DNA from: Sulfuritalea sp.
GTDB lineage: Bacteria; Pseudomonadota; Gammaproteobacteria; Burkholderiales; Rhodocyclaceae
Direction: 5' to 3'
Assembly (NCBI GenBank): GCA_016712985.1
Contig: JADJQA010000012.1
Location: 1 to 64,000 of the forward strand
DNA length: 64,000 nucleotides
Shown here: one piece after another, positions 26,058-34,676 of the stretch
Position numbering within the stretch: the first letter of the stretch is position 1
How the letters are laid out: each line of letters opens with the position of its first letter
Notes under the pieces: generated by a model
Database searches by the model: none
What the model was told of the DNA's origin: nothing
Seen by the model: the letters and a program-made list of their open reading frames with translations, nothing else
Program-made: the position numbers and the translations under genes

Positions 26058-26687
26058 ATGGATGCGAGCCCGCTGGACAAGCTGCGCGCCTTCTGGAACC
26101 AGCGCTATGCCGACCAGGACTTCGCCTACGGCACCGAGCCGAACGACTTCCTGACCGGCGTCACGCCGCGTTTCGCGCCGGGCGGTGCGGTGCTTTGCCT
26201 GGCCGATGGCGAAGGGCGCAACGGCGTCTGGCTGGCACGCCAGGGTTTTGCCGTTACCTCGGTCGACATTGCCGACCGCGGCCTCAACAAGGCGCTAGGC
26301 CTGGCGGCGCGTCACGGCGTCTCGATCGAGACCCGCGTCGCCGACCTGGGAAGCTGCGAACTTGGCAGCGAGGCATGGGACGCGATCGTGTCGGTGTTCC
26401 TGCATTTGCCGTCGAAGGTGCGCCGCGACCTGCATCGGCGCTGCGTGGCGGCGCTGCGTCCGGGTGGATTCATGGCGTTCGAAGCCTACGGTCCCGGCCA
26501 GCCGCAGCGCGGCACCGGCGGTCCCAAAGAGCCTGAGCTGCTGGTCGCGCTGGAAGACCTGGCGCAGGAGTTCCCAGGTTGCACGACGCTGCATCGCTTT
26601 GCCGGCCTGCGCGACGTGCTCGAGGGCAGCCTGCATAACGGACTGGGTGAAGTGGTGCAGATCCTGGTACAAAAGGCGGCCAGATAA
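26058..26687 (+). CDS. Class I SAM-dependent methyltransferase
   Basis: A 209-residue protein with a Rossmann SAM-binding motif I reading VLCLADGEGRNGVWLA (about 45-60), motif post-I VTSVDI and WDAIVSVFLHLP near 110. The N-terminal FWNQRYADQDFAYGTEPNDF is typical of TehB/thiopurine-type methyltransferases. It starts 2 bases after the lyase stop, so translation is probably coupled, but a functional connection is not obvious. It is convergent with cobC, with a 3-base gap. Confidence 0.8.
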   Translation: MDASPLDKLRAFWNQRYADQDFAYGTEPNDFLTGVTPRFAPGGAVLCLADGEGRNGVWLARQGFAVTSVDIADRGLNKALGLAARHGVSIETRVADLGSCELGSEAWDAIVSVFLHLPSKVRRDLHRRCVAALRPGGFMAFEAYGPGQPQRGTGGPKEPELLVALEDLAQEFPGCTTLHRFAGLRDVLEGSLHNGLGEVVQILVQKAAR

Positions 26688-26690
26688 AGG

Positions 26691-27218
26691 CTAGATCGTC
26701 ACGCAGATCACGCTTTCATACTCGAAGTCGAGCGCCATCCATTGCTTTGCCGGCAGCGCCTGCGTCTGGCCGACCAGCACCTTCATGACGCCGGCGTGGG
26801 TTACCAGCACGGCGCGCGGCAATCCGGCGCGCTGCACACCACCGACAAAGTCCTGGACTCGCTGCTGCAACTGATGTACCGATTCGCCCTCGGGCGGCGC
26901 ATAGCCGAGCGGATCGGCGGCCCAGCCATCCAGCGCCGCGCGCTGGATCGAATCCCACGGGCGCATTTCCCAGGCGCCGAAATCCATCTCCTGCAGGCGC
27001 GGATCGCTGTTCGGCACCGGATGCAGGGCGTCGGCCAGTTGCCGACAGCGTTGCAGCGGGCTGGTGTAGGCCGGCAGCATGGGTGACATTTGCGGCAGTT
27101 GCGGCTGGATGCGCGCCGCGGCGAGCGCAACGTCCGCGGCCAGCGGCAGGTCGGTGCGGCCGTAGCAGACACCAGCAGCCACGCGCGGCGCCGGGTGGCG
27201 AATCAGGTAAAGCTGCAC
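26691..27218 (-). CDS. cobC: Histidine phosphatase, probable alpha-ribazole phosphatase
   Basis: A 175-residue phosphoglycerate-mutase-fold phosphatase. The phospho-accepting histidine is in LIRHPAP (His8), the second in VTHAGVMK (near 140), with conserved acids in the middle (LQEMDFGAWEM). It overlaps cobS by 16 bases and lies in the order cobT-cobS-cobC, which points to dephosphorylation of alpha-ribazole 5'-phosphate in the lower-ligand branch of B12 synthesis. The motif RHPAP departs slightly from the usual RHG/RHA. Confidence 0.85.
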   Translation of the reverse strand: MQLYLIRHPAPRVAAGVCYGRTDLPLAADVALAAARIQPQLPQMSPMLPAYTSPLQRCRQLADALHPVPNSDPRLQEMDFGAWEMRPWDSIQRAALDGWAADPLGYAPPEGESVHQLQQRVQDFVGGVQRAGLPRAVLVTHAGVMKVLVGQTQALPAKQWMALDFEYESVICVTI

Positions 27219-27973
27219 AGCAGGCCCAGGTAGAAGGCCAGTTCGCTGACCTGCTGCGTGGCGCCGAGGCAGTCGCCGGTATAGCCGCCGATGCGGCGCA
27301 CGAAGTAGCGCGCGGCGAGCAGCGTGGCCAGCGCCGCGGCGGCCAGCGCCACCAGCGCGTCGAGTGGCGGCAGCAGCAGGCAGGGCGCCAGGCCGAAAAT
27401 CGCCGCGATGACAAGCTCATCGGTCGACATGCGTTGCGCCAGCGGCTTCGACCTGGAGCTGTCGTCGTCGCGCACATAGTCGAGGGCGAAGATCAGCAGC
27501 GTCGAGGCCAGGCGCGAGGCCGCGTGTCCGGCGATCAGCGCCAGCGCCAGCAGGGGTGGATCGAAGGCGGCATCGAGTTCCACCAGTACGTTCCACTTGG
27601 TGAGCAGGATCAGGCCGACGCCGAGCGCCGCATAGCTGCCGACGCGCGAGTCCTTCATGATCGCCAGTACCTGCGCTTTCTCCCAGCCGCCGCCGAAACC
27701 GTCGCAGGAGTCGGCGAAGCCGTCCTCGTGGAAGGCGCCGGTGGCGAGGATCGTCGCCGCCATGCCAAGCAGCACCGCGACGCCAACCGGCAGCGCCAGG
27801 GCCGCCAGTTCCATCACTGCGGCGCCGATGCCGCCGATCAGGATGCCGACCAGCGGGAAGTAGCGCGCCGCATGGTCGAGCTGGTCCTGCGTGTGGCCGA
27901 CCCAGGCCGGCACCGGCAGGCGCGTGAAGAAGCGCAGCGCGGCAAAGAAGTATTCGAGTTCGCGTTTCATCAT
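27203..27973 (-). CDS. cobS: Adenosylcobinamide-GDP ribazoletransferase
   Basis: CobS (cobalamin synthase) joins adenosylcobinamide-GDP to alpha-ribazole to give adenosylcobalamin at the inner membrane. The 256-residue protein is polytopic (several Ala/Leu/Gly helices) and carries the motif ATGAFHEDGFADSCDGFGGG (about 92-111) with the conserved acidic residues. Its ATGATG start overlaps the cobT TGA. An upstream extension of the frame lies wholly inside cobT and is not coding. Confidence 0.93.
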   Translation of the reverse strand: MMKRELEYFFAALRFFTRLPVPAWVGHTQDQLDHAARYFPLVGILIGGIGAAVMELAALALPVGVAVLLGMAATILATGAFHEDGFADSCDGFGGGWEKAQVLAIMKDSRVGSYAALGVGLILLTKWNVLVELDAAFDPPLLALALIAGHAASRLASTLLIFALDYVRDDDSSRSKPLAQRMSTDELVIAAIFGLAPCLLLPPLDALVALAAAALATLLAARYFVRRIGGYTGDCLGATQQVSELAFYLGLLCSFT

Positions 27974-29121
27974 GCCTTGCCGCTGACGCCGGCCGACTCG
28001 AAGCTGGCCATCTCGTTCATGATGGCGCAGGCGGCAGTGAGCAGGGGCAGCGCCAGCGCCGCGCCGGTGCCTTCGCCCAGGCGCAGGCCGAGGTCGAGCA
28101 GCGGCTTGCCGCCGAGCCAGTCGAGCTGCAATCGGTGGCCGGTCTCGTTCGAGCAGTGCGCATACACGCAGTAGTCGAGAATCGCCGGGGATAACTGCGC
28201 CGCAACCAACAGCGCGCCGGTGACGATGAAGCCGTCGATCAGCAGTGTCATGCGCGCTTTCGCGCCCGCCAGCATGGCGCCGGCCAGCATCGCGATCTCG
28301 AACCCGCCGAAGCGGGCGAGGACGCGCAGCGCATCGTCGCCCGCTGGACGCAATCCTGGACTCTCCTTCCCGGCATTCCCCCTGCCGAGGGGGAGACGAT
28401 TGATCAGGGGTCGTTCCGGCCACGCCGAGAGCGCCCGCGCCAGCAGTGCGCGCTTGCGTTCCAGCCCGGCGTCATCGAGCCCGGTGCCGCGCCCGACACA
28501 ATCGGCCAGCGGCAGTCCGGTAATGCAGTGGGTGATCAGCGACGCCGAGGCGGTGTTGCCGATGCCCATTTCGCCGAAGCCGACCAGGTTGCAGCCGCTG
28601 GCGGCGAATTCGCGGGCCAGCCTGGCGCCGTTGTCCATCGCCTCGGCGCACTCGGCTTCGCTCATCGCCGCGCCCTCGAGGTAGTTCGCCGTACCGCCGG
28701 CGCCGACTCTTGCGCTGACCAACCCGACGCGGTGGCCGAAATCGTGAGCCACGCCCGCATCCGCCACCACCAGCTTCATCCCTGCCTGCTTCGCCAGCAC
28801 GTTGATCGCGGCGCCGCCGGCGAGAAAGTTTTCCACCATCTGCCAGGTGACTTCCTGCGGAAAAGCCGAGACCCCGGCCCTGGCTGCGCCGTGGTCGCCG
28901 GCGCAGACCAGCATGTGCGGATTGGCGATTCGCGGCGAGAGGGACTGCTGGATCAGGCCGAGTTGCAGCGCCAGTGCTTCCAGGCGGCCGAGCGCGCCGA
29001 GAGGCTTGGTCTTCCTGTCGATCTTCTGCTGCAACTGCGCGGCAAGCGAGCGATCCAGCGGGGACAACGAGAACTTGCGAAATGCGCGGGGAAATGCTGA
29101 TGGGGAATACATCCGATTCAT
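27970..29121 (-). CDS. cobT: Nicotinate-nucleotide:dimethylbenzimidazole phosphoribosyltransferase with in-frame repeat insertion
   Basis: CobT activates dimethylbenzimidazole as alpha-ribazole phosphate. Family motifs are DRKTKPLGALGRLE (about 34-47), VCAGDHGAARAGVSAFPQE, FGEMGIGNTASAS and ARFGGFEIAMLAGAM. At about residues 236-262 (DNA 28341-28420) an extra Pro/Gly/Arg-rich segment, reading INRLPLGRGNAGKE and onward, interrupts the usual helix before ARFGGFE. Its DNA is a palindrome (TTCCCCCTGCCGAGGGGGAG) resembling the dispersed repeat at 17944. The frame is kept. The total of 383 residues is longer than the usual about 350. Whether activity is retained is unknown. Confidence 0.92.
   Translation of the reverse strand: MNRMYSPSAFPRAFRKFSLSPLDRSLAAQLQQKIDRKTKPLGALGRLEALALQLGLIQQSLSPRIANPHMLVCAGDHGAARAGVSAFPQEVTWQMVENFLAGGAAINVLAKQAGMKLVVADAGVAHDFGHRVGLVSARVGAGGTANYLEGAAMSEAECAEAMDNGARLAREFAASGCNLVGFGEMGIGNTASASLITHCITGLPLADCVGRGTGLDDAGLERKRALLARALSAWPERPLINRLPLGRGNAGKESPGLRPAGDDALRVLARFGGFEIAMLAGAMLAGAKARMTLLIDGFIVTGALLVAAQLSPAILDYCVYAHCSNETGHRLQLDWLGGKPLLDLGLRLGEGTGAALALPLLTAACAIMNEMASFESAGVSGKA
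28341..28420. repeat. REP-like insertion inside cobT
   Basis: A palindromic core TTCCCCCTGCCGAGGGGGA followed by GACGATTGATCAG, resembling the core CTCCCCTCGCGGGGAGGCTATTGAT of the dispersed repeat, adds about 27 codons in frame. Confidence 0.6.
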
Positions 29122-29126
29122 CCTTT

Positions 29127-29245
29127 CAGTGGCATCGTGCTAGCCTCGTCCCCGGATACAGCGGCGGGCCCGACACGGAACAGGAAGGGACCCGTCCCCG
29201 CGTTCCGGGAAGCCCCGTGCCGCCTTGGCCTCCACGGAATCGTCG
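29127..29245 (-). promoter_or_regulatory. Truncated cobalamin riboswitch-like leader of cobT
   Basis: Reading the minus strand towards cobT there are GGAACGCGGGG (29207-29197), then CCGCCGCTGTA (about 29165-29155) and GAGGCTAGCACGATGCCACTG ending at 29127. These match, in order and rough spacing, the GGGAA, CCCGCAACTGTA, GCGAGCC and GCCACTG elements of the adenosylcobalamin aptamer. The 3' part that should follow, with the B12-box (AGxCAGGAGACCTGCC type), is missing: GCCACTG is followed by AAAGGATGAATCGG and the cobT start. It is probably a remnant or an unusual short version. Confidence 0.45.
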
Positions 29246-29456
29246 CGGATTATGGGACCTTGCCACGCCTTGCGCAATGTCCGGCATTGATCGAATCGGT
29301 TCCGGGCTGCGCCGGATTGTTCACTGCCGGCCGCAGCGACTGTGGCACTGTCGAAAATGCCGCGTGACACGCTTTGGCGGTGTTCTACGTCGCGCATGGC
29401 ATGCCGGTGAGTCTGGAATACAATCGCGCTTCAGATTGAGCCCAAGGGAGAAAGCC

Positions 29457-30389
29457 ATGCCGGACAAGAAGTATCGCCTCGTGACGCGCAGTGATTTCGA
29501 TGGTTTGGCCTGCGCCGTGCTGCTCAACGAGCTTGAGCTGATCGACGAGATCAAGTTCGTCCATCCGAAAGACATGCAGGACGGCAAGATCGAGATTTCC
29601 GAGCGCGACATCAGCACCAATCTGCCCTTCGTTCCCGGCGTTCACCTGGCCTTCGATCACCATGTTTCGGAGACCTTCCGCAACCCCGGCGAGCGGCCCA
29701 ATCACATCATCTACCCCGACGCGCCCTCCGCCGCGCGCGTGGTGTACGAGCATTACGGCGGCAAGGCCCGTTTTCCGGCGACATTCAACGACATGATGGT
29801 TGCCGTCGACAAGGGCGACTCCGCGCAATTCACGCGCGACGAGATCCTTGAGCCGAAGGACTGGGTGCTGCTCAACTACCTGATGGATTCGCGCACCGGC
29901 CTTGGCCGCTTCCGCGAGTTCCGCGTCAGCAACTACCAGTTGATGATGGACCTGATCGACTACTGCCACGATCACGATATCAACGAGATCCTGGCCCTGC
30001 CGGACGTCAAGGAGCGCGTTGACCTCTACTTCGAGCACGCCGACAAGGCCAAGCAGCAGATCAGGCGCTGCACCACGGTGTACAAGAATCTCGCGGTGCT
30101 CGACCTGCGCAACGAGGAGACGATTTTCGCCGTCAACCGCTTCATGATCTACGCGCTGTTCCCGCAGACCAACATCTCCATCCACGTGATGTGGGGCGTG
30201 CAGAAGCAGAACACGGTGTTCGCGACCGGCAAGTCGATCATCAATCGCAGCTCGAACACCAACATCGGCGAACTGATGCTGTCCTACGACGGCGGCGGGC
30301 ACGAGAATGCCGGCACCTGCCAGATCGACAACGACAAGGCCGCTACCGTGCTGCAGGAGTTGATCACCAGAATCAACGCCGACGGCTGA
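29457..30389 (+). CDS. DHH-family phosphoesterase (exopolyphosphatase-like)
   Basis: A 310-residue DHH/DHHA1 protein. It starts with the metal-binding RSDFDGLACAVLL (about 9-21), followed by the DHH motif in HLAFDHHVSETF (about 63-74) and the C-terminal glycine-rich YDGGGHENAGTC near 285-296 (DHHA1 domain). Proteins of this type are often annotated as exopolyphosphatase or as nanoRNase/oligonucleotide phosphodiesterases; the sequence does not decide between them. Start chosen at 29457 with AGGGAG upstream. Upstream gene cobT is divergent. Confidence 0.8.
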   Translation: MPDKKYRLVTRSDFDGLACAVLLNELELIDEIKFVHPKDMQDGKIEISERDISTNLPFVPGVHLAFDHHVSETFRNPGERPNHIIYPDAPSAARVVYEHYGGKARFPATFNDMMVAVDKGDSAQFTRDEILEPKDWVLLNYLMDSRTGLGRFREFRVSNYQLMMDLIDYCHDHDINEILALPDVKERVDLYFEHADKAKQQIRRCTTVYKNLAVLDLRNEETIFAVNRFMIYALFPQTNISIHVMWGVQKQNTVFATGKSIINRSSNTNIGELMLSYDGGGHENAGTCQIDNDKAATVLQELITRINADG

Positions 30390-30444
30390 GATGCGCTGAG
30401 GTCTTTCCCGCTGCGGTTGCGTTCAGGCGGCTCGCGGACATGAC

Positions 30445-31530
30445 ATGGCATTGCTCGAAATCCGCAAGCTGACCCGCCGCTTCGGCGCGCTCGAGGCGGT
30501 CAAGGATGTTTCGCTGGCGATCGAGGCGGGGGAATTCTTCACGCTGCTGGGGCCGTCGGGCTGCGGCAAGACCACCATCCTGCGCATGATCGCCGGCTTC
30601 GATGCGCCGGACGAAGGCGAGATCCTGCTCGACGGCGTGTCGCTTGCCGGCGTGCCGCCCGAGCGGCGGCCGCTGCACACGGTGTTCCAGAGCTACGCGC
30701 TGTTCCCGCACATGAGCGTCGCCGGCAATATCGCTTTTCCGCTGGAGATGGCCGGCAAACCGAAGGACGAAATCCGCCGCCGGGTCAAGGAGACGCTGGC
30801 GCTGGTGCACCTGGAGGAAAAGACCGAGAGCTTTCCCCACGAACTGTCCGGCGGGCAGAAGCAGCGCGTGGCGCTGGCCCGCGGCCTGGTGAATCAGCCG
30901 CGCCTGCTGCTGCTCGACGAGCCGCTCGGCGCGCTCGACGCCAAGCTGCGCGTGGAAATGCAGAGCGAATTGATCGCGTTGCAGCGCGAAGTCGGCATCA
31001 CCTTCATATTCGTCACGCATTCGCAGCAGGAAGCCCTGGCCCTGTCGCACCGCATCGCGGTGATGAGGGATGGGCGCGTCGAGCAACTGGATGAGCCGGA
31101 CACGCTCTACTCGGCGCCCGCCAACCGTTTCGTCGCCGACTTCATCGGCAAGATCAACCTGCTCGACGTGGAAGTGGTTGCGTCGAGCAAGGCGCGGCTC
31201 GGCCTGCGTGCGGCGGGCCTGGGCGAAATCGCCGCCACCGATCCGCGACCGATTACGGTGGGCGAACGCGGCGCCTTCGCGCTGCGGCCGGAACTGGTTC
31301 GCGTCTTCGGCCGCCGCGAATCCGCCGACCTGAAGAACCGCTTCGAGGGCACTGTGCGCGAATTGCTGTATCTCGGCGACGTGACGCTGTACAAGGTGGA
31401 ACTGGCCGACGGCTGCGTGATCGAGGCGATGATGCCCAACGCCGCTCCCGGCCGCGCCAAGTTTCACGAGGTCGGCGACGTGGTCACCGTCTGCTGGCGG
31501 CATGACGCCGGCGTGTATTTGCGTAACTGA
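30445..31530 (+). CDS. potA: Spermidine/putrescine ABC transporter, ATP-binding protein
   Basis: A 361-residue ABC ATPase with Walker A GPSGCGKTT (about 35-43), Q-loop FQSYALFPHM, signature LSGGQKQR (about 135-142), Walker B LLLLDEPLGALD and the H-loop. A C-terminal TOBE-type regulatory domain is present, as usual for PotA/PotG. It energises polyamine uptake by the two permeases downstream. It heads a four-gene unit (ATPase, two permeases, binding protein) in one direction. Confidence 0.92.
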   Translation: MALLEIRKLTRRFGALEAVKDVSLAIEAGEFFTLLGPSGCGKTTILRMIAGFDAPDEGEILLDGVSLAGVPPERRPLHTVFQSYALFPHMSVAGNIAFPLEMAGKPKDEIRRRVKETLALVHLEEKTESFPHELSGGQKQRVALARGLVNQPRLLLLDEPLGALDAKLRVEMQSELIALQREVGITFIFVTHSQQEALALSHRIAVMRDGRVEQLDEPDTLYSAPANRFVADFIGKINLLDVEVVASSKARLGLRAAGLGEIAATDPRPITVGERGAFALRPELVRVFGRRESADLKNRFEGTVRELLYLGDVTLYKVELADGCVIEAMMPNAAPGRAKFHEVGDVVTVCWRHDAGVYLRN

Positions 31531-31559
31531 GTGCGAAGCTGAGTGCGCAGGCGCGCCCC

Positions 31560-32393
31560 ATGTCCGCACCAAGAACCCAGCCCGCGGGCCTGACGAAATG
31601 GGCGGTGACGCTGCCGCCGACACTGTTCCTGCTGGCCTTCTTCCTCGTCCCGGCGCTGATCGTCGTGGTTGCCGGCTTCCGCGAAACCGGCGAATTCGGC
31701 GGCCTCGCGCCCTGGCCGCAGGTGTCGCTGGATGCCTGGCGCTTCCTGCTCGGCGACGTCATCTACCTGGAAGTCTTCGCCCGCTCCTTCCTGGTGGCCG
31801 CGCTGACCACGCTGATCTGCATCGTGCTGGCCTACCCGCTGGCCTGGCTGATCGCGCGCAGTCCGAAGCAGCGGCGCGATGTCCTGGTGCTGCTGGTGAT
31901 CCTGCCCTTCGCCAGCAATTTCCTGGTCCGCATCTATGCATGGATCATGCTGCTGGGGCCGGCCAACCTGCTCTACACGCCCCTCGCGGTGATCGTCGGC
32001 ATGGTCTATGCGCACCTGCCCTTCATGGTGCTGCCGCTCTACACCAACCTGGAAAAGCATGACCCCGCGCTGCTAGAAGCCGCGCAGGACCTGGGTGCGA
32101 ATGCCTGGACCCGCTTCTGGCGCGTGACCTTCCCGCTCTCGCTGCCAGGTATCTTTTCCGGTTCGGCGCTGGTCTTCATCCCGGTGCTGGGCATGTTCGC
32201 GGCGCCTGAACTGCTCGGCGGCACCGGCGACATCCTGATCGGCAACCTGATCAAGGAGCAGTTTCTCGACAACCGCGACTGGCCGCTGGGCTCGGCACTG
32301 GCGATCATGCTGACGGCCTGCGTGCTGGCGCTGGCGGGACTGTCTGCATGGGCTGCAAAGCGCGGGATGCACGGCACCGAGGCAATCACGTGA
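31560..32393 (+). CDS. potB: Polyamine ABC transporter permease (PotB/PotH type)
   Basis: A 277-residue inner-membrane protein with about six helices and the EAA loop EAAQDLGANAWTRFWRVTFP (about 178-197) that docks to PotA. The N-terminal helix FLLAFFLVPALIVVVAGF and the second periplasmic loop fit the spermidine/putrescine permease family. It is separated from the second permease by a 115-base spacer that contains REP-like palindromes. Confidence 0.9.
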   Translation: MSAPRTQPAGLTKWAVTLPPTLFLLAFFLVPALIVVVAGFRETGEFGGLAPWPQVSLDAWRFLLGDVIYLEVFARSFLVAALTTLICIVLAYPLAWLIARSPKQRRDVLVLLVILPFASNFLVRIYAWIMLLGPANLLYTPLAVIVGMVYAHLPFMVLPLYTNLEKHDPALLEAAQDLGANAWTRFWRVTFPLSLPGIFSGSALVFIPVLGMFAAPELLGGTGDILIGNLIKEQFLDNRDWPLGSALAIMLTACVLALAGLSAWAAKRGMHGTEAIT

Positions 32394-32395
32394 AC

Positions 32396-32480
32396 AACCT
32401 ACCCCCCAGCCCCCTTCCCGTGGAAGGGGGTGACAACGGTTCGCCGCTCAGGGGCGGCTCCGGGGTGTTGGCTGGCGCTT
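32396..32480. repeat. REP-like palindromes between the two permease genes
   Basis: CCCCCTTCCCGTGGAAGGGGG and CGCCGCTCAGGGGCGGC, two hairpins in tandem inside an otherwise tightly packed operon; they may tune mRNA stability of the downstream genes. Confidence 0.55.
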
Positions 32481-32508
32481 CCTTGGGACGGCCCGGCGGA
32501 AGCGCGCC

Positions 32509-33282
32509 ATGAAACGTCCCTGGCTCTGGGCCGCCTCGCTGGCCGTCTACGCCTTTCTCTACCTGCCGCTGGCGGTGGTGGTGCTGTTCTCCTTCAACGA
32601 CTCGATGCTCAACGCCGAGTGGGTCGGCTTCACCACGCGCTGGTACGGCAAGCTGCTCCACGACGAAGACATGTTGCAGGCCGCCGCCAACTCGCTGCTG
32701 ATTGCCCTGGTTTCCAGCAGCATTGCCACCGTGCTGGGCGCCATGGCGGGTCTGGCGATGCATCGCTACCGCCCGCCCTGGATGCCGCTGCTGGTGCTGA
32801 CGCCGGTGGCGATGCCGGAAATCCTGCTCGGCGTCTCGCTGCTGCTGTTCTTCCGGCAGGTGCTCGACCTCTCGCTGGGTCTGTTCTCGATCCTGGTTGC
32901 GCACATCACCTTCAGCATCGGCTTCGTCGCGGTCATCGTGCGCGGCCGGCTGGCAGGAATGGACGAGAGCATCTTCGAGGCGGCGCGCGACCTCGGCGCG
33001 ACGCCCTGGGCCACCTTTCGGCGGATCACGCTGCCGCTGATCATGCCGGCGCTGCTGGCAGGGTTCCTGATGGCCTTCACGCTATCGATCGACGATTTCG
33101 TGATCACCTTCTTCGTCGCCGGCGTCGGCGTGAATACCCTGCCGCTACAGATCTACTCGATGATCAAGGTGGCGGTGACGCCCGAGGTGAATGCCATCTC
33201 CACGCTGCTGATGGCACTGACCCTGACGCTGATCCTGATCGCCGCGCGCTTCGCGCCGGACGTGCTGAAGGGACGGTCGTGA
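32509..33282 (+). CDS. potC: Polyamine ABC transporter permease (PotC/PotI type)
   Basis: A 257-residue second permease with six predicted helices and the EAA motif FEAARDLGATPWATFRRITLP (about 157-177). It pairs with PotB to form the channel. Its stop codon overlaps the GTG start of the binding-protein gene (GTGA). Confidence 0.9.
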   Translation: MKRPWLWAASLAVYAFLYLPLAVVVLFSFNDSMLNAEWVGFTTRWYGKLLHDEDMLQAAANSLLIALVSSSIATVLGAMAGLAMHRYRPPWMPLLVLTPVAMPEILLGVSLLLFFRQVLDLSLGLFSILVAHITFSIGFVAVIVRGRLAGMDESIFEAARDLGATPWATFRRITLPLIMPALLAGFLMAFTLSIDDFVITFFVAGVGVNTLPLQIYSMIKVAVTPEVNAISTLLMALTLTLILIAARFAPDVLKGRS

Positions 33283-34367
33283 AATCGCCGTCGGCGCAGC
33301 GCCGACTCCTGGCCTTCGGCGTTCCCGCGGTGCTGCTGCTGGCAAACCTGCCGGCATCTGCCGCCGATACGCTCTACCTCTACAACTGGAACAACTACAT
33401 TTCCGAGGATACGGTGCGGCGTTTCGAGGCGCACTGCGGCTGCCGGCTCAATCAGGACTACTACTCGGACAACGAGGAAATGCTGGCCAAGCTGGAGGCC
33501 GGCGCGGTCGGCTATGACCTGCTGGTACCGACCGGCAACGCGGTGGAATCGCTGATCCGGCGCCAGGCCCTGCGCGAGCTGGACAAGTCGAAGCTGCCGA
33601 ACCTGCGCAACGTCAAACGGGAATTCCTCGATGCCTGGTTCGATCCGGGCAACCGCCATTCCGTGCCCTATGCCACGTCGGTGACGCTGATCGGCTACAA
33701 CGTCGGCAAGATTCAGGAGCTGGGCCTGCCCACCGACACCTGGGCGCTGATCTTCGAGCCGAAATACCTGGAGAAGCTCAAGGGCCGCGTCACGGTGCTC
33801 AACAGCCAGCGCGAACTGATGGCGGCGGCGATGAAATACCTCGGCCATTCGGTGCAGGAGCACGACCCGGCGCGCTGGGATGAGGCCAAGCGCCTGATCT
33901 TGCGCGCCAAGCCCTACTGGGCGGCATTTTCCAACAGCACCTACATCAAGGACCTGGCCATCGGCACCGTCTGGGTCGCCCACGGCTACTCGAACGACAT
34001 GTTCCGGGCGCAACAGGACGCCGCCGCGGCGCAGCGCCCGTTCAGCATCGGCTTCGCCACACCGAAGGAGGGCGCGGTGCTGGCGGTGGACAGCCTGGTG
34101 CTGCACAAGTCGGGACGGCGGCCCGACCTGGCGCACCGGTTCATCGACTTCATGCTGGCGGGCGAGAATGCCGCCGACGTTTCCAACCTGATCGGCGCCG
34201 GCAATCCCAATGCCGCCGCTACGCCCTACATCCTGCCAGAGATCGCCGCCAACCCCGGCATCTTCCCGCCGCCGGCGGAACTCAAGCGGCTGGAAATGCT
34301 GCGCGACTTCGACCCGAAACTGCGGCGCACCCTGTCGCGGATGTGGACCGAGATCAAGGTACGCTGA
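33279..34367 (+). CDS. potD: Polyamine-binding periplasmic protein
   Basis: A 362-residue extracytoplasmic solute-binding protein with a signal peptide (LLAFGVPAVLLLANLPASAA, about 10-29). The mature start TLYLYNWNNYISEDTV (about 31-46) is the hallmark of PotD/PotF spermidine/putrescine-binding proteins. It delivers polyamines to PotB-PotC. The GTG start overlaps the potC stop. Immediately downstream begins the rearranged integron scar. Confidence 0.93.
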   Translation: MKSPSAQRRLLAFGVPAVLLLANLPASAADTLYLYNWNNYISEDTVRRFEAHCGCRLNQDYYSDNEEMLAKLEAGAVGYDLLVPTGNAVESLIRRQALRELDKSKLPNLRNVKREFLDAWFDPGNRHSVPYATSVTLIGYNVGKIQELGLPTDTWALIFEPKYLEKLKGRVTVLNSQRELMAAAMKYLGHSVQEHDPARWDEAKRLILRAKPYWAAFSNSTYIKDLAIGTVWVAHGYSNDMFRAQQDAAAAQRPFSIGFATPKEGAVLAVDSLVLHKSGRRPDLAHRFIDFMLAGENAADVSNLIGAGNPNAAATPYILPEIAANPGIFPPPAELKRLEMLRDFDPKLRRTLSRMWTEIKVR

Positions 34368-34374
34368 TGCGCTC

Positions 34375-34671
34375 CGCGCCAACACTCGGCGCCGGCTCGG
34401 TTTGCGTACCTGGTATTCCGCTGCGCGGGCAGGTAACGGCGGACGCGCTTGCGCGCGGCGACCCGGTAGGCGGCCTGCGGCTCGCGCGCCTGATTGCGCT
34501 CCAGCCCGTCGAGGGGACTGACCACGCCGCGGCCGCCTTTGTTCAGCACGTGGGTGTAAATCATGGTGGTCGACACGTCCGAGTGCCCGAGCAATTCCTG
34601 CACCGTGCGGATGTCGTAGCCGCTTTCCAGCAGGTGGGTGGCGAAGGAATGGCGCCAATGCCGATCACGGC
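34375..34671 (-). pseudogene. Integron integrase, C-terminal remnant
   Basis: On the minus strand the translation reads RHSFATHLLESGYDIRTVQ, ELLGHSDVSTTMIYTHV and LNKGGRGVVSPLD. This is the C-terminal catalytic block of IntI-type tyrosine recombinases: the box II His-x-x-Arg region, the LLGH histidine and the tyrosine in the MIYTHVLN sequence. The N-terminal two thirds is missing; at about 34665 the sequence switches to another recombinase gene in the opposite orientation. No stop directly follows the homology. It is a non-functional scar of an integron. Confidence 0.75.
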
Positions 34672-34676
34672 ATAGG

